DNA of 47,582 nt, taken from contig CAJXWO010000018.1 of NCBI GenBank assembly GCA_913062865.1, positions 1-47,582 of the forward strand, written 5' to 3'. Source of the DNA: an uncultured Paracoccaceae bacterium. GTDB taxonomy: Bacteria > Pseudomonadota > Alphaproteobacteria > Rhodobacterales > Rhodobacteraceae. Each line of letters begins with the position of its first letter. Positions within the stretch are counted from its first letter, which is position 1. A model generated the notes under the pieces. It searched no databases, was not told the DNA's origin, and was given only the letters and a program-made list of their open reading frames with translations. Both the position numbers and the translations under genes were made by a program. Positions 1-8,295 of the stretch are shown here, piece by piece.

Positions 1-494
<494 letters not shown>

Positions 495-642
495 GGCGGC
501 GGTCCGGTCGCCAGCCCACGGTCAGGCGATGCGCGGCTTGTTCCGGCAGTCGATTCGGGCTTGAAGTCGCCATTTGCCGCATGCACCGGAGAAAGTGGCT
601 TACTGCTAAGAAATCTACGAGATGCATCCGCAGCAAGCGGTC

Positions 643-1266
643 TTAACTGATCTGGGCGCCTTGACTGGTCAGGGCCTCTTGCACCGCTTTGAAGGCCTGC
701 GCATCTTTGGTCGCGATCCCGTCGCGGATCAGCGTGATGTCATAGCCTCGGTTCAAGCCCGCTTGCGCCGTGCGCGCGACCGCCTCCATGCCGTCGCGCC
801 CGACCAGTTTAAGCCGCCCTACGTGCAGAACCTCAAACAACTGGTCCAGCGCACCTGTTTCAAAGCCGTCATCGACGCGTTTGACGATCACGTGATCGGC
901 CATGCCCTTGAAAGGATCGGCCAGTTCGGTGTCTGGCCCGCCGCGTAACGGCGCGCCGGGCCGGGTTTTGCGGGCAATCAGGCGCGGTGCCAGTCCGCGC
1001 CATTCCTGCCTGAGTGCGATCACGGGCTGATCTTTGTGTCGGGCCAATTCGACCTCGCGGGCAATCGCGGCCTCAACCCGCGCACGGGTTGCGGCATCGT
1101 GATGCGTGTCGGTCCAAAAGGCCTGTTGGGTTTCGATCAGAACCAGCGCCGTGCCGGGGCGCGGGGGAATGCGCGGGCCATCGGTGGCCCGCACCATATA
1201 CCGCGCTGTCACCCACAGCCACAGCCCTGACAGCCCCGTCAATATGGCCAGCGCCGCCCAGATCAT
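643..1266 (-). CDS. membrane-anchored isochorismatase-fold protein, probably catalytically dead
   Basis: A 207-residue protein with one N-terminal membrane segment (about residues 2-22) followed by an isochorismatase/cysteine-hydrolase-like domain. The strand pattern of the family is visible, but the catalytic Asp-Lys-Cys triad is incomplete. The usual Asp in the LVLIDxQ-type strand is Glu45 (LIETQQAF). Lys129 is kept (HVIVKRVDDGF). The Cys of the usual VxGxxTxxCVxxTA motif is Ala162 (LVGRDGMEAVARTA). The family normally hydrolyses amides or isochorismate in the cytosol, so the membrane anchor is also unusual. I infer a non-catalytic or changed role. The gene stands alone between convergent aroA and the preA hairpin. 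Confidence 0.75.
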   Translation of the reverse strand: MIWAALAILTGLSGLWLWVTARYMVRATDGPRIPPRPGTALVLIETQQAFWTDTHHDAATRARVEAAIAREVELARHKDQPVIALRQEWRGLAPRLIARKTRPGAPLRGGPDTELADPFKGMADHVIVKRVDDGFETGALDQLFEVLHVGRLKLVGRDGMEAVARTAQAGLNRGYDITLIRDGIATKDAQAFKAVQEALTSQGAQIS

Positions 1267-1348
1267 GCAAGCCGCCTTGTCAACGCTACCCCTGTCTTTC
1301 GCTTATCTCCTACGGTCGGACCATGACCTGCACGGATCGGGCAGTCTT

Positions 1349-1381
1349 GGCAAGCCCGCAGTGCTGACTGCCGGGCTTGCC
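1349..1381 (-). terminator. strong hairpin downstream of preA
   Basis: A 10-bp perfect inverted repeat (1349-1358 with 1372-1381) continues inward as CAGT/ACTG around a GCTG loop. It begins 15 bases past the preA stop and is the likely 3' end of the preTA transcript. There is no T-run after it on the minus strand, so it may be Rho-assisted or only protect the mRNA end. Confidence 0.5.
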
Positions 1382-1396
1382 CTGTTGGTCGAAAGA

Positions 1397-2701
1397 TTAT
1401 TCAGCGGCGCATTTCATGGGGTTGTTGGGATGCGTCGTCCAATTGGCGTACGCGTCGCTGACGGTTTTTCCGGTGCGCGGGTCCACCTCGCCTGCGGGCA
1501 GGCGTTCCATGGTGATGCAGCCTTCGACGGGGCAGACATTGACGCACAGGTTACAGGCGACGCATTCGGCATCGATCACATCGAACACCCTGTCATCCGA
1601 CATGGAAATCGCTTGATGGCTGGTGTCCTCGCACGCGGCATAGCAGCGGCCACATTTGATGCAGGCGTCTTGATCAATCCGCGCCTTGGTGACGTAGTTG
1701 AGGTTCAGATCCTGCCAGTTCACCACGTTGGGCACCGCGCGACCAACCAGCTCATCGACCGAAGCAAACCCCTTTTCATCCATATATTGCGACAGGCCCG
1801 AGATCATTTCCTGAACGATCTTGAAGCCATAGGTCATGGCCGCCGTGCAAACCTGCACATTGCCGGCCCCAAGCGCCATGAATTCGGCCGCGTCGCGCCA
1901 TGTGGTCACGCCGCCAATGCCCGAGATCGGCAGGCCCGCCAGTTCGGGCGTCCGGGCAATCTCGGCCACCATGTTCAGCGCAATTGGCTTGCCCGCCGGG
2001 CCGCAATAGCCGCCATGCGCGCCCAGCCCGTCGATTGTGGGTTGCGGCGCGAATTGGTCCAGATCGACCGAGGTGATCGAATTGATCGTGTTGATCAGGC
2101 TGACCGCATCCGCGCCACCGTCTTTGGCGGCCTGCGCAGGTTTGCGAATGTCCGAGATATTGGGCGTCAGCTTGACGATCACCGGAAGGTCCGAATGTTT
2201 CTTGCACCATTCGGTCACCATCTGAACATAGTCGGGCACTTGCCCCACGGCGCTGCCCATGCCGCGCTCGCTCATCCCATGCGGGCAGCCGAAATTCAGC
2301 TCGACCCCGTCACAGCCGGTTTCGATCACGCGCGAAAGAATGTCTTTCCAACTGTCTTCGTTCACCGGGACCATCAGGCTGGCGATCAGCGCATGATCGG
2401 GGTAGTCGCGTTTGACGCGGGTCATTTCGTCTAGGTTGGTTTGCAACGGGCGGTCGGTGATCAACTCGATGTTGTTCAGTCCCAACAGGCGGCGGTCGGC
2501 ACCCCAGATCGCGCCATATCGCGGGCCATTGACGTTGACGACGGGCGGGCCGTCTTCGCCCAGTGTTTTCCACACCACGCCGCCCCAACCGGCATCAAAG
2601 GCGCGGCGGACATTGTATTCCTTGTCCGTCGGCGGGGCCGAGGCCAGCCAGAAGGGATTGGGGCTGTGAATGCCCAGGAAATTGCTTGTCAGGTCAGCCA
2701 T
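1397..2701 (-). CDS. preA: NAD-dependent dihydropyrimidine dehydrogenase, catalytic subunit PreA
   Basis: This 434-residue subunit reduces uracil or thymine to the 5,6-dihydropyrimidine, the first step of reductive pyrimidine breakdown in the cytosol. Residues 1 to about 310 form the dihydroorotate-dehydrogenase-like FMN barrel; the substrate region NFGCPHG and the flavin-binding SGIGGVTTW are visible. The C-terminal ferredoxin domain holds two [4Fe-4S] motifs, at Cys347/350/353/357 and Cys380/383/386/390. It begins 39 bases after preT, which supplies electrons from NAD(P)H through FAD. An AAAGGA-type ribosome site precedes the ATG. Length and motifs match the bacterial PreA family, so the call is firm. 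Confidence 0.97.
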   Translation of the reverse strand: MADLTSNFLGIHSPNPFWLASAPPTDKEYNVRRAFDAGWGGVVWKTLGEDGPPVVNVNGPRYGAIWGADRRLLGLNNIELITDRPLQTNLDEMTRVKRDYPDHALIASLMVPVNEDSWKDILSRVIETGCDGVELNFGCPHGMSERGMGSAVGQVPDYVQMVTEWCKKHSDLPVIVKLTPNISDIRKPAQAAKDGGADAVSLINTINSITSVDLDQFAPQPTIDGLGAHGGYCGPAGKPIALNMVAEIARTPELAGLPISGIGGVTTWRDAAEFMALGAGNVQVCTAAMTYGFKIVQEMISGLSQYMDEKGFASVDELVGRAVPNVVNWQDLNLNYVTKARIDQDACIKCGRCYAACEDTSHQAISMSDDRVFDVIDAECVACNLCVNVCPVEGCITMERLPAGEVDPRTGKTVSDAYANWTTHPNNPMKCAAE

Positions 2702-2740
2702 GGCGGTCTTGTCCTTTCCGTCGCGCGCCCCGGGGCGGGG

Positions 2741-4066
2741 TCATCCCATCAGGGCGGTGTGAATATCCTCGGCCGCGTCGCGGCCTTCGGCGACGGCGAC
2801 CACGGTCAGGTCTTCTCCGGCGGTGCAGTCGCCCCCGGCCCAGACGCCCGGAACCGAGCTGCGGCCCGGACCAGTAACAGCGATCTTTCCGCCCTCGAGC
2901 GCGAGGCCGCCATCGGTGGTCAGCGTCTGGCCAATGGCGCAGAGCACCTGGTCGGCGGGCAGGCGCAGGGTTTCGCCCGTGCCCACCAGCTTGCCGCCCT
3001 CGTCGGCGGTGTATTCCAGTTCGATCTCGCGCACGGCGCCGTTGCCGTGGATCGCCTTGGGCATCACGCCCGCAAGGATGCGCACGCCTTTCGACGTGGC
3101 CAGGTCCTGTTCGTAACGGCTGGCGGGCATGCGGTCCTGGCTGCGGCGATAGGCGATGGTGACGCTTTCGGCCCCCAGAAGCTTTGCCTGCACCGCGGCG
3201 TCCACGGCGGTCATGCCGCCACCGATCACGACCACATGGCGGCCCACGGGCAGGCTGGTCAGATCCGGGGCCTGGCGCAGGTCGGCGATAAAGACTACCG
3301 CCTCGGACACGCCGTCGCGATCCGCGCCCTCGACACCCAGAGCGTTCACGCCCCCCAGACCCACACCGAGGAAGACCGCGTCATACTCGGCCTTGAGCGC
3401 CTCGAGCGTCAGGCCCGCGCCCAGCGCACGGTTGTACTCGATCGTGATGCCACCGATGGACAAGAGCCAGTCGACCTCGCGCGCGGCGAAATCCTCGACC
3501 GTCTTGTAAGAGGCGATGCCGTATTCGTTCAGCCCGCCGGGCTTGGGCTTGGCCTCGTAGATGGTGACGCCATGGCCCTTCATCGCCAGACGGTGTGCAC
3601 AGGCCAGGCCAGCGGGCCCCGCCCCTACGACTGCCACGCGCTTGCCCGTCTCGGGCGCGCGGGAGAAGGGATGGATGTTGTGCGCCATCACCGTGTCGGT
3701 GGCGTAGCGTTGCAGACGCCCGATCTCGACCGGCTTGCCCTCGGCGGTTTCGCGCACGCAGGCCTCTTCGCAGAGCGTTTCCGTCGGGCAGACGCGGGCG
3801 CACATGCCGCCAAGGATGTTCTGTTCGAGGATCGTCTCGGCCGCGGCCTCGGGCTGGTCGGTCGCGATCTGGCGGATGAAGAGCGGGATGTCGATCGCCG
3901 TGGGGCAGGCCGTGATACAGGGCGCATCGTGGCAGAAATAGCAGCGGTCGGCGGCAACGGCCGCCTCGTGCGAGTCCAGGGGTTCATGGAGGTCCCCGAA
4001 ATTCTCGCGCAGCGTGGTGCGGTCAAGCCGCCCCGCAACGATCCCAGGGGCATGGGTGCCGGTCAT
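2741..4066 (-). CDS. preT: NAD-dependent dihydropyrimidine dehydrogenase, electron-input subunit PreT
   Basis: A 441-residue flavoprotein that takes electrons from NAD(P)H and passes them through FAD and iron-sulfur clusters to PreA. The N-terminal domain has the GltD/DPD cysteine pattern (Cys42/45/50/54 and Cys89/93/99/103). A Rossmann FAD motif GAGPAG lies at 148-153, and the NAD(P)H-binding VIGGGMTAVDAA follows in the second half. I chose the ATG at 4066 because AAGGAG sits just upstream; a longer in-frame start at 4108 adds 14 residues without a ribosome site. It is the first gene of a preT-preA operon and lies behind the RutR-like palindrome at 4114-4129. Confidence 0.96.
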   Translation of the reverse strand: MTGTHAPGIVAGRLDRTTLRENFGDLHEPLDSHEAAVAADRCYFCHDAPCITACPTAIDIPLFIRQIATDQPEAAAETILEQNILGGMCARVCPTETLCEEACVRETAEGKPVEIGRLQRYATDTVMAHNIHPFSRAPETGKRVAVVGAGPAGLACAHRLAMKGHGVTIYEAKPKPGGLNEYGIASYKTVEDFAAREVDWLLSIGGITIEYNRALGAGLTLEALKAEYDAVFLGVGLGGVNALGVEGADRDGVSEAVVFIADLRQAPDLTSLPVGRHVVVIGGGMTAVDAAVQAKLLGAESVTIAYRRSQDRMPASRYEQDLATSKGVRILAGVMPKAIHGNGAVREIELEYTADEGGKLVGTGETLRLPADQVLCAIGQTLTTDGGLALEGGKIAVTGPGRSSVPGVWAGGDCTAGEDLTVVAVAEGRDAAEDIHTALMG

Positions 4067-4113
4067 GTCGCGCTCCTTCATCCGTTTCGAACAACTGTGC
4101 CACGACATGATTT

Positions 4114-4129
4114 TTTATCAAATGGTAAA
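4114..4129. promoter_or_regulatory. candidate RutR-type operator upstream of preTA
   Basis: TTTATCAAATGGTAAA is an imperfect inverted repeat with 7-base arms around AA. It matches 11 of 14 fixed positions of the RutR site as I know it (TTGACCA-NN-TGGTCAA). It lies about 50 bases upstream of the preT ATG in the only AT-rich patch of the 162-base gap. RutR is a pyrimidine-responsive TetR regulator, so the position fits a pyrimidine-catabolic operon. No rutR gene is in the window. Confidence 0.5.
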
Positions 4130-4228
4130 TTCCTGACGCGCCAAAAAGCGGATCTTTGGTGCCCTGGCAGGGCCATGCCCGTCCAGATTGCACAGATTTT
4201 GAGCAGACCCGCGCGCTTAGGGGATGGA

Positions 4229-6529
4229 TCAGACCGCCGCGGCCTCGGCCCGACGCGCCCAAAGCCGGTGCAGCAGAACGACAGCCACCGCCCCGGCGAT
4301 GCCGATCCACATGACCGTCGCGGTTTTCCAAAGAACAAGAACGGCAAGGACCAGGCGCAGTGCGACCTCCCATCCCGGCATCGGGCCGCGGTCGAACCGG
4401 GTCAGCGCCGATGCGACGAGATAGAGTGCCACGATCAGTTTGAGTCCCAGGAACGCCAGTCTGGCAAGATCCGGCTCCGTGCCATAGCCGGGCAAAAGCG
4501 CCTTTCGGCCCGCGGGATCGGTCACGGTCACCGCCTCTTCGATCAGTAACAGCTCGGGATACCAGGCGAAGATGAAGGGGATCGTGAACATCACGATGCC
4601 CACGCGCACGGCAGCGACGCCGGTGCGCATCGGCTCGGTCCGGGTGATCGAGGCAGCCGCAAAGGCCGCGACCGCCACGGGCGGCGTGATGGCCGACGCG
4701 ACGGCGAAGTAGAAGACGAACATATGCGCGGTGAACAGGCTCACGCCCAAGTTCGCCAGAAGCGGGCCCAGCAGCAGCGCGACGTTCACATAAGCCGGCA
4801 CCGTGGGCATCCCCATCCCCAAAAGGATCGCACAGCCCATCGCGCAGGTGAGCGCCAGCATCAGGTAGACGCCGCCGTCGATATGGATCTCGGCCCCGGA
4901 GATCCGGATCGTCTGCGCGGTCTCCAGCCAGGTCGTGACGGCGCGGGTCAGCTCCCCGGTCAGGCCGCTTTCGTTCAGAAAGGCCGAGATGATCGAAACC
5001 GCGAAAAGCAGAAGGAACAGGCGTGACAGAAGCAGCCCGCCCTCGGCCAGGGACACCAGCACCTTGGAGGGTTTCGCACGCGTCTCGGGATCGAGGAACA
5101 GAAGCGGTATCAGCACCGCAACCGCCCACCACCCGGCCGAGACCGCGTCGCCCGTGGCGTTGGTGATGGTCTGCACCACGGCCCCCGGCAGGACCGCGGC
5201 CACCAGGCCGGTGCCCACCGTGTCCTTCGAGCCCAGAAGCAGGATCAGGATCACCGTGATGGGCGCGAAGATGATCACCAAGTTGAGCCAATCCTGCCGG
5301 TTCATCACCAGATCGTCGGGCACGGTGCGCATCGCCTCGACCCGGTCGCGGCGGGCCTGGAACATCACAGCCAGGAAGATCGAAAAGAAAAAGGCCATCG
5401 CGGGCAGAAAGGCTGCCGTGATCACCTTGGTATAGGGCACCGAGGTCAGCGCCACGAGGACGAAGGCCGCCACGCCCATAACCGGCGGCATGATCTGACC
5501 GCCCGACGAAGCCGCGGCCTCGACCCCGCCGGCGAACTGGGGCGAGAACCCGGTGCGTCGCATCATCGGGATGGTAAGCCGCCCGGTCGACAACACGTTG
5601 GTCACCGGCCCGCCGGTGATCGTGCCGAACATGGCAGAGGACACGATGGCCGCATGGGCCGGGCCGCCGCGCAGGCCCTTGGTCGCGCGCACCGCCAGCT
5701 TGATCAGCGACACGCCGCCTGCCGAGGTGCCGAACAGCGCGCCGAGAATGACGTAGGGAAAGACCTGGCTGACCACGATATCCATGAAGCGGCCCATGAA
5801 GCCATCGGGCGTGATGAACACATTGGTGGCTTTCTGGATGGCCGCCGCCGTGGCATCGCCGCCATCGGCCCCCAGCTTGGTCAGCAGGAAATTGTTGTCA
5901 CTCAGGTCGAAGACCCAGATCAGCGCGGTCCCCACCGTGTAGAGCACGACCAGCGAGGCCACGATGACCATGGGGAGGCCCCAAACCCGCACATTGTAAA
6001 GAAAGAACAGCGTGATGATCGTGAAGAGCAGCGGGATGATCCAGATGCCAAAGCGCGCCTGGCAGGCGGGCACCTCGGCCTCGAAGGAGATGCCCGGGAT
6101 CACCCCGGCCGACCGTTCAGCGGCATCCTGGATCAGGCGGGCGCGCTCTCCGGTGATCTGGTCGATCAGGCAGACGCTGTCGATCTCGACAAGATAACCC
6201 AGCGCCCCCAGGAATGCGCCCAGCACCAGGCCAAGATCCAGCAGCAGCCCCAGCCAGGCGATCCGCGGGCGGCGGTCCCTCCACGCGCGGTAGACGCTCG
6301 CATCGAGCGCGACGATCACCATCATCACGAAAAAGACCGGTGGATAGAAATACTCGGTCGGGAACCCCGAGACACGGAAGAAGGGCTGACCCGTCACGTC
6401 CCGCGCCCAGTCTTGCAGGCCGGGGATCTCGGGCATGGTGTTGAGCATGCCTGCAAGCACGAGGATCAGCGCGAGGAAAAGGGCGATGCGCTGGCCCAGT
6501 CCGCGCGAAGGGGCCTGAGGGTCTGTCAT
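4229..6529 (-). CDS. TAXI-type TRAP transporter fused permease (small plus large membrane subunits)
   Basis: A 766-residue inner-membrane protein with many hydrophobic helices. It matches the fused DctQ-DctM permeases of TRAP systems that use a TAXI binding protein. The N-terminal part carries the small-subunit-like helices. The large-subunit core contains the conserved GRFMDIVVSQVFPYVILGAL and FGTITGGPVTNVLSTG regions, and later MGMPTVPAYVNVALLLGP. Transport would be driven by a Na+ or H+ gradient. It follows the binding-protein gene after 65 bases that contain a terminator-like hairpin, so it is probably made at a lower level. Substrate is unknown; TAXI systems generally take small organic acids. 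preT begins 163 bases beyond its stop in the same direction. Confidence 0.93.
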   Translation of the reverse strand: MTDPQAPSRGLGQRIALFLALILVLAGMLNTMPEIPGLQDWARDVTGQPFFRVSGFPTEYFYPPVFFVMMVIVALDASVYRAWRDRRPRIAWLGLLLDLGLVLGAFLGALGYLVEIDSVCLIDQITGERARLIQDAAERSAGVIPGISFEAEVPACQARFGIWIIPLLFTIITLFFLYNVRVWGLPMVIVASLVVLYTVGTALIWVFDLSDNNFLLTKLGADGGDATAAAIQKATNVFITPDGFMGRFMDIVVSQVFPYVILGALFGTSAGGVSLIKLAVRATKGLRGGPAHAAIVSSAMFGTITGGPVTNVLSTGRLTIPMMRRTGFSPQFAGGVEAAASSGGQIMPPVMGVAAFVLVALTSVPYTKVITAAFLPAMAFFFSIFLAVMFQARRDRVEAMRTVPDDLVMNRQDWLNLVIIFAPITVILILLLGSKDTVGTGLVAAVLPGAVVQTITNATGDAVSAGWWAVAVLIPLLFLDPETRAKPSKVLVSLAEGGLLLSRLFLLLFAVSIISAFLNESGLTGELTRAVTTWLETAQTIRISGAEIHIDGGVYLMLALTCAMGCAILLGMGMPTVPAYVNVALLLGPLLANLGVSLFTAHMFVFYFAVASAITPPVAVAAFAAASITRTEPMRTGVAAVRVGIVMFTIPFIFAWYPELLLIEEAVTVTDPAGRKALLPGYGTEPDLARLAFLGLKLIVALYLVASALTRFDRGPMPGWEVALRLVLAVLVLWKTATVMWIGIAGAVAVVLLHRLWARRAEAAAV

Positions 6530-6543
6530 GTCGGAACCTCGGG

Positions 6544-6569
6544 AAAAAGGGCCCGGCCCAAGCCGGGCC
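6544..6569 (-). terminator. Rho-independent-type terminator between TAXI binding protein and permease
   Basis: A perfect 8-bp GC stem (6550-6557 with 6562-6569) has a 4-base loop. On the minus strand it is followed after one base by five Ts (6544-6548). It sits inside the operon, so it probably acts as an attenuator that leaves more binding-protein than permease mRNA. Confidence 0.75.
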
Positions 6570-6594
6570 GGACCTGCCTGGGGCTAGGCCGCGC

Positions 6595-7650
6595 CTAGGG
6601 GCGCAGGCAGTCCGCGACCGTGTGTCCGGCCTCTTCGAAGGCGCGGATCGCACCGGGATGCATCTTGACCTGGACGGCCCCGCAGGCCCCCTGGCTCACG
6701 CCGTCGATATCGCCGAAGGTCATGTTCAGATAGGGACCCCGGGGCGAGCTGGTCTTGAACCGTTCTTCACCCGCCAGAAAGGCCTTGGTCACCTGGTAAG
6801 CCAGCTCTTCGTCGAAGCCCGCGGGCACGATCTGGCCAAAGGCGGTCGCGAAGCTGTCGAAGGTATCGTCATCGGTCACGATGGTGATGTCGTTGCCCGC
6901 ATAGGCCTTGCGCACCTCCTCGACCGGCACCGAATAGGGCGCATGTCCCGGTGCGGCCACGATCTGCTGACCCAGCTCGCTGTTCAGAAGATCCGAGGGA
7001 ACGTCGTAGATGGTGATGCCGCCTGCAGCAGCGATGGCGATCTGGCGCCCCGAAGGCAGACCTTCGGGGATGGTCCACGCATCGGCCTCGCCCCCTGTGA
7101 TCGACGACACGGTATCGGGCCAGGGGGTCTGGATACCCTCGTACCCCTCGCCGTCCTTCAGGCCCGACAGAAGCTGGATCATCGCCCGCCCCGAAGTCAG
7201 CGCGGCGCCGCGCGGCGGCCCGTTCCAGATGCGCAGACCTTCGAGGTTGCGAATATCCTCGACCGGGTTGCTGTTGAAGTAGCCGAGCATCTGGGCCGAG
7301 CCGGCGTTGAAGAACAGCACGCGGATGTTCTCGGCCAGTTCCGCGCCCTTTTCCGGGCCAAGCCCGCTATAGGGCCCGATCCCCCGGGACATCAGGAAGG
7401 GCAGGATCAGTGGCGCGGGCGCCATGTCCAGGCGCCCCTCGGCCACGGCCTGCACGGAATTGGTCAGCGTCGCGCCTTCGGTGATTTGCATCGTGGCGAC
7501 ACCGGCGCTTTCCAGAACCGCGGCCAGAGTCGTGTCGATGTAATGCGGGGTCGACCCCGGCGTCGTGGTCTCGGCCGTCAGCGTCGCCTGCGCCTGAGCC
7601 GCCAAGGGCGACACCGCAAGCACCGCCGCGATGAGCGAGTTTCGTATCAT
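6595..7650 (-). CDS. TAXI family TRAP transporter periplasmic binding protein
   Basis: A 351-residue secreted binding protein. The N-terminus is a clear signal peptide (MIRNSLIAAVLAVSPLAAQA). The body has the TAXI-family pattern: a binding site region near residues 30-60 (TTTPGSTPHYIDTTLAAVLE), then ENIRVLFFNAGSAQMLGYFNS and the LEGLRIWNGPPRGA segment. It delivers substrate to the fused permease encoded next. The ATG at 7650 has GGAGGAAACAG upstream; an in-frame extension to 7797 has no signal-peptide logic and runs into the promoter. The gene diverges from a MarR regulator and hydrolase pair, which suggests one substrate for both sides. Confidence 0.93.
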   Translation of the reverse strand: MIRNSLIAAVLAVSPLAAQAQATLTAETTTPGSTPHYIDTTLAAVLESAGVATMQITEGATLTNSVQAVAEGRLDMAPAPLILPFLMSRGIGPYSGLGPEKGAELAENIRVLFFNAGSAQMLGYFNSNPVEDIRNLEGLRIWNGPPRGAALTSGRAMIQLLSGLKDGEGYEGIQTPWPDTVSSITGGEADAWTIPEGLPSGRQIAIAAAGGITIYDVPSDLLNSELGQQIVAAPGHAPYSVPVEEVRKAYAGNDITIVTDDDTFDSFATAFGQIVPAGFDEELAYQVTKAFLAGEERFKTSSPRGPYLNMTFGDIDGVSQGACGAVQVKMHPGAIRAFEEAGHTVADCLRP

Positions 7651-7728
7651 CTGTTTCCTCCCTTTGGTCTGCGCCGCCTCCCTTGGCGCAGCGCCCGGTT
7701 TGCCCGGGTCGCGAAAAGCGTCGCAAAA

Positions 7729-7767
7729 ATTATATGACTTGTCACGCTCTTTTTTTCGCGCTTTTAT
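7729..7767. promoter_or_regulatory. divergent promoter region with a MarR-type palindrome
   Basis: On the minus strand a perfect -10 box TATAAT lies at 7734-7729, facing the TAXI gene. The palindrome TGACTTGTCA (7735-7744) is directly beside it. On the plus strand the same palindrome supplies TTGTCA, a -35-like hexamer, with TTTTAT 17 bases later (7762-7767), facing marR. A repressor bound here could block both directions. This is inferred from position only. Confidence 0.45.
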
Positions 7768-7785
7768 CGACCCGTGGAGGAGACC

Positions 7786-8295
7786 ATGGCGAAACACTCA
7801 GACTGGCAAGCCGAGCGCATCCGCGCCCGCCGCATGCGCGAATCGCAGAACCTGTTTTCGCGGTTACCAGCGACCTACGCGGCGTCACGCACCCAGGGGC
7901 AGAGGTTCCTGCAGCATGCGGGCGGGCTGTCCATCGTCGAATGGCGGGTGCTGTGGAATCTGACCGAGGCAGGCCCCATGTCGATCCGGGACATGGCCGA
8001 GATCCAGCGAACGGACCATTCACTGCTCAGCCGCGCCCTGCCTGAAATGCGGCGCAAAGGCTTCGTCACGATGGAGCGCGACCCCGAAGACGGACGCCAG
8101 ATGATCGTCGCGATCGCGCCTGCGGGGCGGGCGGCCTACGACTTCGCGGCCCCGATCATGCAAAAGCGGCGCGACGCGCTGCGTGGTGCGTTCTCGGCCG
8201 AGGAACTGGCGACATTCGTGGCACTTCTCGACCGGTTCGAGGATTTTCTGAGGATCCCCGTCGAAGACCTGTTGGGCAAGGAGATGGCAGAGTGA
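7786..8295 (+). CDS. MarR family winged-helix transcriptional regulator
   Basis: A 169-residue DNA-binding regulator. The winged helix is visible in the middle: LSIVEWRVLWNLTEAGPMSIRDMAE, then the recognition region QRTDHSLLSRALPEMRRKGFVTMERDPEDGRQMIVAIAPAG. The flanking helices would form the dimer. I chose ATG 7786, which has GGAGGAG upstream, over the GTG at 7774. Its stop overlaps the start of the hydrolase gene (GTG at 8292 within GTGA), so the two are translated together. It probably controls itself and the divergent TAXI-TRAP genes through the palindrome at 7735-7744, answering to an aromatic or acidic ligand as MarR proteins usually do. Confidence 0.92.
   Translation: MAKHSDWQAERIRARRMRESQNLFSRLPATYAASRTQGQRFLQHAGGLSIVEWRVLWNLTEAGPMSIRDMAEIQRTDHSLLSRALPEMRRKGFVTMERDPEDGRQMIVAIAPAGRAAYDFAAPIMQKRRDALRGAFSAEELATFVALLDRFEDFLRIPVEDLLGKEMAE

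Noticed and set aside
2441-4549. A 702-codon open frame on the plus strand
   Set aside because: Antisense to preA and preT, which have full family motifs; no recognisable domain in the antisense product.
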